DNA from: Halicephalobus mephisto
Lineage: Eukaryota; Nematoda; Chromadorea; Rhabditida; Panagrolaimidae
NCBI GenBank assembly: GCA_009193035.1
Contig: SWDT01000017.1
Location: forward strand, 248,001-312,000
Length of the DNA stretch: 64,000 bases
Direction: 5' to 3'
Of this stretch, positions 22,798-34,000 are shown in pieces (position 1 is the first letter of the stretch; each line of letters opens with the position of its first letter). Both the position numbers and the translations under genes were made by a program. Below the pieces are notes generated by a model. It ran no database searches. It saw nothing but the letters and a program-made list of their open reading frames with translations, and had not been told where the DNA came from.

Positions 22798-25700
22798 ATG
22801 GCGAAGGGCTTCTTCGCGGAACATCAGTTCACTCTCTTGGTGATTTTCTTCCATATCATCTTCATCACTCTTTTTGGTCTTTTCGCCCAGTACGACAAAG
22901 ATGCCATGCCCGGAGGGGACAATAGTACGGAGTTTGTCAACTCTAAGTACCCCAGTAAGCTTCCTATTCCGAAAAAACTTAGTAATACTTCTTTTTTTAG
23001 TGTTCCAAGATGTCCACGTTATGATTTTCGTCGGTTTCGGTTTCCTTATGGTTTTCCTTCGTCGTTACGGATTCTCTTCTATCTCCATTAATCTCCTCCT
23101 GGCTAGTTTCACCATCGAATGGGGAATCATCGTTCGAGGATTCATTAGCCACGATTTCATAGAACATGGATTCTTTAAAGTATCTCTTGAACAGTAAGTT
23201 TGTAATTTAGTAATGAGCATCAACTTCAATGCTCCATTTTATCGAAGTCGACAATCAAATTTTGAACTCAAAGTTAGTCGTCAAAATGCAAGGCTAAAGT
23301 TGATAATCAAAATTTGAGGTCGAAGTTGATAATCAAAGTGTGAAATCAAAGTTTATAATCAAATTTTGAACTCAAAATTTGAATTCAAAGTGTGAACTCA
23401 AAATTTAAACTCAAAGTTGATAATCAAGTTTTTAACTCAAAGTTGGTCATCGAAGTTTGAAGTCGAAATTCGATGTCAAAGTTGATAATCAAAATTCAAA
23501 ATCCAAGTTGACTGTCAGCTTTGGTAGAATGGAGCTAAGATTTTTTTCCATTCAAATATCATTAGATGAATTTTTATTAAAATTATATTTTTAGAATCAA
23601 TACAAATTAAGGCAAATATTTATCTATAAAAAGTCATAAAAAATAATTTTTTTCTTCAAATTTAAAAATCGATTGAATTCGAATGGAAAATTTCTTTGAA
23701 ATTGATGTTTTTTCATTAAAGATAGCAACTTTTAATTTATATTTCTTTGTTCTTCTGAACTTACTTTTGTGATCGTAAATCAGCTTCAAAGATGACAATA
23801 TGATAAATGACTTCACGTTGTCGTTGAAACTTTGTTACGATCACGTAGTAACACAAAATTACAGAAAATCATGACAAAAATTCCGATAATACATAAAAAC
23901 AGTACGATATGTAATGTATGGATATATTAAAACAACTCCGATATATCGAACACGTTGTATTTTATGTACAGATGTATTGAATATGATGGTCTGACAAAAT
24001 ACAACATGTTCGATAAACCAGAGCCGTTTTAGTGTATCTATATATTATATATCATACATAAAAGAAACTCTTATACACTGATATATAAATGGATCACAAT
24101 ATATGTACAAATTTATTGAATATGATGGTCTGACAAAATACAACATACCTGATAAATCAGAACCGTTTTAGTGTATCTATATATTATATATCACATGCAA
24201 AAATAGATCTAATGTACCGGTATATAAATGAATTACAATATATGTACAGATGTATTGAATATGATACTCTGACAAAATACAACATGCCTGATAAACCAGA
24301 GCCGTTTTAGTGTATCTGTACATTATATATCATACATAAAAGAAACTCTTATATACTGATATATAAATGGATCGCAATATATGTACCGATATATTGAATA
24401 TAATGTACTGATATATTGTACTCAAATTACATACCGGTGCATTGGATCTATTTTTTTATGTGATATATAAACGCATCGATACACTAAAACAAGTATGATA
24501 TATCGAGTGTATTGTATTTTACGTACCGATATATTGAATGTAACGTACTTATATATTGTATTCAGTTTATATATCAGTGAATTAAAACTACTTTTTTGAT
24601 AGTAATGTTATATTTTAATTATTGTGATTGTTTAGTTTGTTGACAGCAGATTTTGCGGCTGCAGTCATTTTGATTACAATGGGTTCTTTATTGGGTAAAC
24701 TCAGTCCGACACAATATCTCCTCGTCGCCTTTTTGGAAACACCGGCCGCGCTCATTACCGAGCATTTTATTATCCACACGCTCAAGGTTGGTTTTATTGT
24801 CCTTTTTGAAAGTTTTTATGGACTCACAACAACGAAACACAATCGACATTGGGGGACCTTGTTGTTGTTTGTTGTGTCCGTGTGGAGTAATTTGATTAGT
24901 TCCGAAGATTTGAATGAATTAAAGAAAGAAACATTGACTTTGAGGCAGTTTATACAATTTAAAACTTATTATACATAATTTTCTGCATGGAACCTTGACA
25001 CGGAAAAAACTACTTTTAATATTTTATTTTATCATAGTTGACGATAAAAATCTGAAATTAGAATTTGAACTTTTCACGTTAAGATGTGACTTCGGTCGTG
25101 TGTGATTCAGAAAAGTCCAAATATCAAGTTTTATCGATTTAAACAGTTTTTTGAAATAGAAAAAATCAATGCTGTATTAGCACAAAAGTCAAAATTTCGA
25201 TTTCTGATCGTCAGTTGTAATAAAACGATGCTTCGTGTTCTCAAGGTTGATCGCCAAAGTTCGAAGCAGAAGTTTAGATTTTTCTCGTTAAGATACAACT
25301 CATAAATCAAGTCTAGATTGAGAAGATTTAAATAAAATAAAGAATTTCAAAATAGAGAAAATTTGGAAACTGTATCTTGCCACAGAAAGTTTGAATTTCG
25401 TATTATCAAAGTTGACGGTCAGAATTTTGAGTTTTCTCGTTAGGAAAAAATCAAAGTTTTTTTATCTCAGAAAATTTATATACCAAGTTCTGTCAATTTA
25501 GGTAAAAGAGTGTATAATTGTTTGAAATAAAAATTTACAGTTCCTTAATGAGAAAACTCAAAATTCTGACCGTCAACTTTGATAACATGAGCTTTAAACT
25601 TTCCATGGCAAGATACAGTTTCCAAATTTTCTCTATTTTGAAATTCTTTATCTTATTTAAATTTTCTCAATCTAGAATTGATTTGTGAATTGTGTCTTAA

Positions 25701-27463
25701 CGAGAAAAATCCAAATTCCGATCTCGAACTTTGGCAATCAACATTGATAAAACAGAACCAAATTTCTGCGAAAATCACTTAAAAGACGCTTTAAAGATTG
25801 CACTTTTTAGGTAAATGATGTTGGAGGATCTATTATTGTCCACGTTTTTGGAGCCTATTTTGGATTAGCATGTTCGAGAGTCCTTTATCGTCAATACTGG
25901 AGGAATTCAGATGGAGCCAGCAGTATCTACCACAGCGATTTGTAAATTGTTGTATTTGTTTCTTTTCTAATCCATCTTCTAGGTTCTCAATGATCGGAGC
26001 GATTTTCCTCTGGATCTACTGGCCTTCATTTAATTCCGTCATCGCAGCACCAGAAGACGCCCGCCATCGTGCAGTCATCAACACCTACATGAGCTTGATC
26101 GCATGCACCATTACTACTTTCCTATTTTCTCAGCTTGTCAATAAGCATGTAAGTTGTTATTTTTATACATTGTTAATAAGCATGTAGATTGTTATTTTTG
26201 TTTACAAACAAAGAAACCCTTCTCGATGAGGTGTTTGTGGTATTTTTAGTATGTATCAATATTTTAATATATAAGCATTAACTTCCAAAAGTAGACAGTA
26301 TTAGTACCCTATGTAACCCTAATATAGAACTTTCTAAGTCTATAAAGATAGAACAGTTGTAAAGTATTAACTACAAAATCGTATACATAGAAAACGGTAC
26401 ATGATATATAATGTATAAATACATTAGAACGATTGATGTATAAAATGTATTATATTTTGTGCACCGATATATTGAATATCACAAATTGATACATCATACT
26501 CAAGTTATATCCAGTATATTAGACCTATTTTTTATGTGAAGAAAATTTAGGAAGTTAACTACAGATAAAAAATGAGTATATGGTATATAATGTATAAATA
26601 CATTAAAACGATTGATGTATAAAATGTATTATATTTTGTGCACCGATATATTGAATATCACGCACTTATACATTGTATTCAGTTTACATATCAGTATATT
26701 AGACCTATTTTTTGTGTGTGAGATTACGAAATAATGATTGTGCAAAATTGAAATCATTATATAGGGTATTTTAGTTTCTAAGAACTTTTAGAAATTCCTT
26801 TTGAGAGAATTCGTAAAAAAGGTTATTTATTATGTTTACAATAGTGTGGTTTTTAGTAATTTCTAATTTTAGCGCCACTTTGACCTAGTACACATCGCGA
26901 ATTCCACCTTGGCCGGAGGTGTCGCCATTGGAACTACTGCCAACGTTGTCTTGTGCCCCTTCCATGCCCTCGCTCTCGGAACCCTTTCTGGAGCCCTGTC
27001 TGTCGTCGGATATACTTACATCACTCCGTTCCTGGACAGGAAACTGAAGATTCAAGATACTTGTGGAGTTAACAACCTTCATGGAATGCCTGGGATTCTT
27101 GCAGGACTCGCTTCGGTTGTTTTCCTTTTCATCTACGATCCATCTGAATATAAAAATTCCTTGACTACTATCTACCCAGCTTTCCAAGATTCGGAGAACG
27201 CAGAAGGCCGAGATGCCGCTACTCAAGCCCTCTTCCAACTGGCCGGACTCGGACTGGCTCTTCTGGTCTCCATCGTCGCTGGCACCGTGACTGGAGCTAT
27301 CTTACGTCTTCCGTTCTGGAATCAAATCCGCGAAAAGGACCTCTACACCGACAACAACTACTTCCATGTGCCTGAGGACTACGATTTCATCACAGACATT
27401 ACAACCAAAGTCGACCATGTTGAGCTGACGGAACACGAGAAGCCCTTGACATCAGACCACTAA
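22798..27463 (+). CDS. Rh-family ammonium/CO2 channel protein
   Basis: Six exons: 22798-22954, 23001-23193, 24636-24786, 25811-25941, 25983-26148, 26873-27463; all phases agree, product 462 residues, the usual Rh length. An N-terminal membrane segment ([19 protein letters not shown]) is followed by the Rh hallmark [17 protein letters not shown], then [18 protein letters not shown] and [13 protein letters not shown]. The two histidines of the pore pair are present (His178 and His336). About eleven or twelve membrane segments and a short acidic C-terminal tail are expected. Rh proteins are trimeric membrane channels for NH3/NH4+ and probably CO2; worms have two paralogues (rhr-1, rhr-2) and I cannot say which this is. 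Codon use in exon 6 is clearly C-ending and more biased than in exons 3-4. Introns 2, 3 and 5 are filled with repeats. Confidence 0.96.
23230..23520. repeat. short AAAGTTGATAATCA repeats in Rh intron 2
   Basis: Some eighteen degenerate 14-16-bp units of the form AAAGTTGATAATCAAA / TTTGAACTCAAA. The same family builds inverted arrays in the G-alpha gene (33.4-34.2 kb) and at 37.3-37.9 kb. Confidence 0.85.
23880..24600. repeat. TATA-rich ~115-190-bp repeats in Rh intron 2
   Basis: Four to five units with TGTATTGAATATGATGGTCTG, AAATACAACATG and CAGAGCCGTTTTAGTGTATC. The first has inverted ends: TATCGAACACGTTGTATTTT near 23945 against AAAATACAACATGTTCGATA near 23997. Related units are in intron 5 (26390-26720) and at 61144-61515, and the ends share CTATTTTTTATGTG. 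Confidence 0.8.
25243..25748. repeat. ~500-bp imperfect palindrome in Rh intron 3
   Basis: Two arms of about 200 bp (25243-25445 and 25545-25748) are reverse complements at roughly 85-90 percent, around a ~100-bp centre. Paired blocks include AATTTCAAAATAGAGAAAAT, GGAAACTGTATCTTGCCA and TTGACGGTCAGAATTTTGAG. It lies entirely inside the intron, ending about 60 bp before exon 4, and would fold into a long hairpin in the pre-mRNA. Confidence 0.88.
26385..26725. repeat. two ~150-bp direct repeats in Rh intron 5
   Basis: 26385-26530 and 26578-26725 share ATATAATGTATAAATACATT, GATTGATGTATAAAATG and TGCACCGATATATTGAATAT almost without change, both ending AGACCTATTTTTTATGTG or a close variant. They belong to the TATA-rich family of intron 2. 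Confidence 0.85.
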
Positions 27464-28007
27464 ATGCCACTTTGCCGAATTAGACTTACTCAGGGAATGT
27501 CCCTGCTATGTTCTCGAATTTTCTGCACTTTTTAAAATTCTCATATACTTTGTAATTGTTCATTTTTATAGTTTGTTTAACATTAAAAGTTTGTTTTTTG
27601 TTTATTGTCACGCGACAAAAAGGGAAAAAACCAAGAGGCAGCTAGTGATATCGGGACTGCTATGCCAGCTGTCTTGCCTAGAGTTTATCCAAGTTATCCG
27701 CCTTTCACTTTTCTTATGCTTTTTGTTCGAGACGCCACCAGCTGTCAGTCCTCCTCGCAGCGCTTTTTAGGAAGCTCCGAAATTTGCCGAAAGCGGCGTA
27801 TCATCTCCTTGTCGTCTGCTCTCCTGTTCAAAGGGAACCAGAAGGGTCTTCTTTATCCAACAAGAAAGAAAAGCGTCCTGCTTGAAATTCAGCTCGAGTG
27901 GTGCAGCTTTTATTTTTCTTGTTCACTCGTGCCGAAAAGTCTGTTTTTGCTTTTTCCCTTTTGAGCTCTAAGCCAGATTTCCAGAGCTAAATGTTAGTTT
28001 GTTTCAG
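27464..28007 (+). other. intergenic between Rh and SDR genes
   Basis: Moderate GC, not repetitive. It must hold the Rh 3' UTR and the SDR promoter. A long plus-strand frame (27605-27964, first in-frame ATG at 27662) exists, but it has no family resemblance and no good splice sites, so I treat it as promoter sequence that happens to be open. The region ends with the acceptor TTTGTTTCAG at 28007. Confidence 0.5.
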
Positions 28008-28018
28008 ATTTTCCCTAG

Positions 28019-28030
28019 ATGCAACGCTAG
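28019..28030 (+). promoter_or_regulatory. three-codon upstream ORF in the SDR leader
   Basis: After the TTTGTTTCAG acceptor (28007), the leader has ATG CAA CGC TAG, whose stop is one base before the SDR start ATG at 28032. If the transcript begins at that acceptor, ribosomes meet this first, and would need to leak past it or reinitiate at once. Confidence 0.55.
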
Positions 28031-28031
28031 C

Positions 28032-30843
28032 ATGCCTAAGGCCTACAAAAGAACAATCCTAATTACGGGTGCAACGGATGGTATAGGCAAGTTTAACAAA
28101 GTTTTATAAAATCAAAAATATATTTTTATAAATTTGTCTCAACCCGAATTTCCGGTGTTATATGTAAATTGTGGACATTTATATTGATTATAGAATGTTT
28201 TAAGAAGTTTTGAAAGATTCTGGAAGGATTCTGAACCTTACCTAAAATTCCCGAGGATTCCAAGTTACCTAAAAATACCGAAATTATCGCGGATTTTGCA
28301 GAAGATAGGAGATTTTTTATGATTATTATTAAAAAAGTAAAAAAAAAAGAAAAAAAAGAAAAAAAAGAGGAGAAAAAGAGGAAAAATAGGAGAAAAAGAG
28401 GAGAAAAATAGAAAAAATGAATTTCGAAATAGTTTGAACCGGAAGTGAAACCAGTGCGAGTGGACTTCTGGCGTTTACGCAGGTTTTCGTTTTGGGATTT
28501 TTTCTTTTTGGTTCAGGTTTTCGGAACTTGGTCAAAATTCAATTTTTTTTGTAATTTGATATTTTTTGTTTTTTATTTGTTTTTTCTTTCAGGTAAACAG
28601 GTAGCTCTGGCTCTAGCAGCGAATTACCGAGAAAACTTTGTAATTGTCCACGGAAGAAGTAAAAAAAAATGTGAACAAACCGTAGCCGCAATTGTTTGCG
28701 AAAATAAAATAGAAATGGAAAATAACATAGAATATGTTTGTGCTGATTTTAGTAAATTTAATGAAGTAAGTTTTCTTTAAAAATAATAGTTATTTAATAT
28801 TAATGGGATTTGTTGCCTCAGGGGATTTTTTGAAACACAATTTATTCAAAAAACATTTGGAATTTTCAGATAACCAGAATGGCCGAAGAAGTGAAATTGA
28901 GGTTTCCAAGATTGAACACTTTTATTTCTTGTGCTTCTGTTGTCATCTCCCGAAGGACCCTCTCGGCCGACGGTCTCGAGTTGGGGTTCCAGATCAACCA
29001 CTTGAGTCATTTTTATTTATGGAATTCTTTGTTGACTTTACTGGAGTCTAATGCCCCGTCGAGAATTATTACTGTAGGAAGCTCACTTCATGCAATGTTC
29101 GTTTTTTCATTTTTAAAAATATTTACAATGAACAAGGAGTTCGATTTCGACGAATTTCCTGGACTACCGTAGCTGGATAAGGTTACAGAAAAATCGAAAA
29201 ATTCCAAAATTTACTGGACACTTTAGAAAATTAAAAAATAATAAAAATTCAAAATTTTATTTTTTTGAGTCCCAAGTGGAAAATTTTAAACTTTCGTTTT
29301 GGGACCATTTTTTGGGTTTTTAGTGAATATTTTAATTTTGAAAAAAAATAATTATAAAAAATTAAAAAATAATAAAAATTCAAAATCTCACTTTTTTTGA
29401 GTCCCAAGTGGAAAATTTTAAACTTTCGTTTTGGGACCATTTTTTGACATTTTTTAAATAAATATTTTAATTTTGAAAAAAATAATTCTGGATATTTTTG
29501 GAGAGATGCAAATATGAAATTCTATGATCTTTGGTCTCGACTGGAAAGTTCTCAAATTTCGCGCCGAGACTATTTCCGGAATTTTTAAATAAATATTTTA
29601 ATTCTAAAATAAAATGATTTTAGAAATAAAAAAGTAAAAAATAAAAATTCTGTCATTTTTGGTCTCGATCGGAAAGTTCTAAAATTTCGTGTTAAAATAA
29701 CTTTTGAATTTTTTACTGAAAATTTTTCAAAAATACGATTTTCAGAGGCTCGATAGATTACGACGATCTCATGTGCGAAAAGATATATGATAAATATTTA
29801 CAGTATGCAAGAACAAAATTGATGAACCACATGATCACCTTCGCTCTTCATCGGTTACTGTATTTTAGAGGTCTTGGATTCACCGTGACGGCAAATGTCG
29901 TGGATGCAGAAGAACCAGCAGAAAATCACCACGAGTAAGTTTTTCGAGGGTTACTGTACTGACAAGATTGAGATGTTGAGAAAGTTACAGTAGTGGTAAG
30001 AGTACTGTATTCACAGGGTTATGGTAGAACTATAGTATAGATAGTTACAGCATCGATAGGAGTAGGATGTTAACAAAGTTACGGTATTAATAGAGTTACA
30101 GTAACGGCGGGGTACGGTAGTTGCAGAACTGTAGTGTAGATAGTTACTGTATCGATAGAGCTACGGTACAAATAGGATTAGTGTATTTGTAAAGTTATAG
30201 TACCAATGAAATTACTGTATCGATGAAGTTACAGTATTCTCAAGATTACGGTATTGGTAGAATTACTGTATCGATGAAGTTACAGTATTCTTAAGATTAC
30301 GGTATTGATAAGATTATAGTATCGATGAAGTTACAGTATCCTCAAGATTACGGTATTGATAGAATTACAGTATCCTTGAGGTTACTGTATCGATGAAGTT
30401 ACAGTAGCCTCAAGATTACTGCGCTGTAAGGATATACTATTGATGAAGTTACTGTATTTTGAAGATTACTGTATCGATGATTAAAAATTTTCAGTGTGAC
30501 TTGTCTGTCTGCCAGTAGAGGATATCTTTGTGGACGGGGCAATGGAGTGAACACAATCCAGAGAATGGCAGAAGCTCTGGAGATGAGTCACGTGTCTGGA
30601 AAGTACTTTGATTCCACAGGAAAGGAAATCCGGTCCTGCACGGAAGCAATCGAAGAAAGGGCTCAAAAACGTCTCTGGACAGAAGACGAAAAACTCTGCA
30701 TGGACCTCGGGTCCCCCTCACCTAGAAACGAAGCTAGTCCCCCCAACGCTACAGTAATGCATCTCGGAAGTCTAGAAGCTGCTAGAAAACATCTTTTAGA
30801 AAATAACAACACAATTGAAAAATTACAACTTTCTTCGAATTAA
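28032..30843 (+). CDS. short-chain dehydrogenase/reductase (retinol dehydrogenase-like)
   Basis: Five exons: 28032-28086, 28593-28765, 28870-29096, 29746-29934, 30495-30843; product 330 residues. The cofactor motif TGATDGIG spans residues 13-20 and is split by intron 1. The catalytic set is present: Asn119 in INHLSHF, Ser147/148 in TVGSS, and Tyr172/Lys176 in YARTK. The usual NNAG motif is replaced by SCAS. This places it in the extended RDH/WWOX-like SDRs, which use NAD(P)H to reduce or oxidise carbonyl or hydroxyl substrates; the substrate cannot be read. Intron 1 needs a GC donor (ATAG|GCAAGT). Exon 3 could run on through 30 more codons in frame, but the donor at 29096 gives the family spacing between the Ser and Tyr motifs. 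The C-terminal ~60 residues are hydrophilic and may be lineage-specific. Confidence 0.92.
29990..30480. repeat. short ACTGTATCGATGAAGTTACAG repeats in SDR intron 4
   Basis: Around fifteen degenerate units of 18-19 bp based on TTACAGTATC(G/C)ATGAAG and GATTACGGTATTGATAGA. Tandem, intronic, no other function visible. Confidence 0.85.
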
Positions 30844-30994
30844 TTTTCTTTCAAAAATAATTTTTAAAAATTAACTTTTATTTGAAAATAATTTTTAAAA
30901 ATTAACTTTTATTCGAAAATAATTTTTAAAAATTAACTTTTTTTGAAAAATAATTTTTAAAAATTAACTTTTATTTGAAAATAATTTTTAAAAA
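30844..30994. repeat. 30-bp tandem repeats between convergent genes
   Basis: Four to five copies of AATAATTTTTAAAAATTAAC plus TTTTATTTGAA fill the 177-bp gap between the SDR stop (30843) and the G-alpha stop (31021), so the 3' UTRs of these convergent genes are built from repeat and may overlap. Confidence 0.8.
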
Positions 30995-31000
30995 TTTATT
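30995..31000 (-). promoter_or_regulatory. poly(A) signal AATAAA for the G-alpha gene
   Basis: Minus-strand AATAAA about 21 nt beyond the stop at 31021. Confidence 0.6.
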
Positions 31001-31020
31001 TTTTTCGAAACTAAGGGTAA

Positions 31021-34000
31021 TCAAAGCATGCCCGTGTCCTTCAGGTTCTCCTGGATGATGGTGTCAATCACGCTGTTGAATATGTGCTGAATCTGATTCG
31101 TGTCCGTTGCGCAAGTTTCGTGGACTGAAAATTAATTATAATTGAGCTTTGCTTGGGAAATTGCTGCAAAAACGAGTAATTTGTATTTACTATAATACTG
31201 TAAAAAATTAGAAATAAAAATTTTCAAAAAAAATTGAAATTTTGAGATTTTTTAAAATTTCAAAAATGTCCATAAAATCCACATTATTACTGTAGAAATT
31301 AAAAATAAAAGGTTTTAGAATTGTCTCGACATGAAAACTGAATATTTCAGAAATTTCAAAGTTTTTGATTCTAAAGGATTCTGAAAATTTTCTGTACGAT
31401 TCTGGATGTTTTCGAAAATTTTCATTAAATTTTGGGTTTTTAGAATTTTCTATGGTACCTTGCAGTATTCCAAGATCTTCTACAGTATCTTACAGTATTC
31501 CAGAATCTCCTACAATATCAAACGGTATCTTACAGTACCTCAAAATTCTCTACAGTACCCTACAGTATCCTACAATATCTCAAAGTCCTCTACAGTATCC
31601 TACAGTACTCTGGAACTTCTTAAAATATTCTAAAACCTTCTACAGTATCTCGGAATCTGCTACAGTATCTTACACTATTCTAAAACCTTCTACAGTATCT
31701 CGGAATCTGCCACAGTATCTTACACTACTCTAAAACCTTCTACAGTACTTCGAAATCTCCTACAGTATCTTACACTACTCTAAAACTTTCTACAGTATTT
31801 TAAAACTTTCTACAGTATCTCAGAATCCTCTACAATACCTTACACTATTCTAAAACCCTTTACAGTACCCTACAGTACTCCGGAACCTTCCAAAACATCC
31901 TACAGTATTCCGAGATCTTCTACAGTACCTAAATTTAAAAAAAACTTACTGTAGAGCTTTTGCCGGACTTTGTAGAGTTTCGAAAATTGGTTTTTCAAAA
32001 ATTTGATTCCATCTTGGTAGTTGAAACCTCCTTTGTAACTCGGGAACGTCACGTTGAGAGAAGTCTTTTTAATTTTTTCTTCAAAAAGATCTTTTTTGTT
32101 CAAAAAAAGAATCATAGAGGATTTCGCAAAAAACTTTGACATGGATATCGTATCGAAGAGTTCCAAGGCTTCAATTAGCCGGTTCTGAAACGACAATATT
32201 ACGGTATTTGAAAAGTTGGAAATTATTTGGGATACTGTAAGTTAGAATTTCGTTTTGAAACATGTTCATCAAAAAATAACTTTTTTTAATTTTATAAAAA
32301 AATATTTTTTAAAAATTTTATCAAAAAATTATTTTTAAAATTTTATAAAAAAGTAATTTTTTTAATTTTATCAAAAAATTATTTTTAAAATTTTCCTTTT
32401 GGGATCCAAGATTTTTAGAAAGTCTCAAAAATATTCTTTAATTTTTAATTTTCTTTTCAGGACCCATTTTTATTTAAACAATTTTATCTAAAACGAAGTT
32501 TTAAATTTTTATTGTCGAGATTTAAATTTAAAAAAAAACTAAATTTTCTTTTCAAAATCCATTTTAATTAGGGTATTGTTGTTTAAAATTAAAATTTAAA
32601 ATTTTTTGTTAAAATTTAAATTTTTTTAAATTTAAATTTTTTTAGGATCCATTTTAATTAGAATATTATTGTTCAAAACTAAAATTTAAAAATTTTTTTG
32701 TTAAAACTTAAATTTTTCTTTTCAGAGTCTATTTTAATTAGAATATTATTGTTTAAAATTAAAATTTAGAAATTTTTTTAAATTTAAATTTTTTTAGGAT
32801 CCATTTTAATTAGAATATTATTGTTCAAAATTAAAATTTAAAAATTTTTTTGTTAAAACTTAAATTTTTCTTTTCAGAATCCATTTTAATTAGAATATTA
32901 TTGTTTAAAACTAAAATCTCAATTTTCCCGTCGAGACCCAGGTTTTTAAGAAACTAAAATTTTTAAAATTTAAAATTTTTCTTTTAAAAACTAATTTATT
33001 AAATATTGTTTGAAAAATAAAATTTTGGATTTCTTTGTTACAATTTAATTTATAAAATTATAAAAATGTTATTTAATTATAAATTTTCACACAAAAGTTT
33101 ACTTGAATGAAATCATTTTTTTTCAAAATTAAATTAATAAAACATACAGTATGATTGTCCTCTCTCAACGTCTGGTCGTATTCAGAAATACCAACGACAA
33201 ATATTATTCCATTTACATCGTCTAAAAAAAATTTTTTATGCATTTTAGAAACAACCACAAACCGAAAAAATGAATCCACTTCCTCCTTTCTGATCTTTGA
33301 CCTCCTGAAAAATATTTATAAATATTACTACCGAATCGTTTCCAGACCAATTTGAGAAGCTAAAATAAGTTTAAAATTCCAGAAATTTTTGTTAAATTTT
33401 GAAAAACAATCTATAGGTTTCCGTTTTATCAAAGTTGACAGCCAAAGTTCGACATCAAAGCTGGTCTTCAAAGTTTGAAGTCGAACTTGGTCATCAAAGT
33501 TTGGCATCAAAATTTGAAGTCGAAGTTGGTTATCAAAGTTGGTAAACAAAGTCTGAGGTCGAAATTCGACATCAAAGTTGATGGTCAAAGTTCGGCATCA
33601 AAATTTGAAATCGAATTCGGCATCAAAGTTTAAGGTTGAAATCAAGTATCAAAGTTAACAGTTAAAGTTCGACATCAAAGTTTGAGGTTGAAGTTAGTTA
33701 TCAAAGTTCGATATCAAAGTTGGACATCAAAGTTGACCGTCAAAGTTGGACATCAAAATAACGATCAAAGTTCGATATCAAAGTTGACTGTCAAAGTTTG
33801 ACATCATAATTTGAAATCGGAATTCGAACTCTTCGTGCTGAGACAATATTTATAGATTTTTTTATTGCAAAAAGTTGTCTTAAATTACTAAAGCTGGATT
33901 TCTGGGTTTTCGAATCACAACATGATCTACGAGTCGTGTCCAACTTTGACAGTCAACTTTAATTGTTAACTTTAATATTGAACTTTGATAACCAACTTTG

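Noticed and set aside
27605..27964. 119-codon plus-strand frame between Rh and SDR genes
   Set aside because: No ATG at its start, no recognisable protein, and it sits where promoter and UTR sequence is expected.
28870..29171. Continuation of SDR exon 3 to a TAG stop
   Set aside because: Would end the protein before the YxxxK motif that follows in frame in the next exon; the donor at 29096 gives the family spacing.
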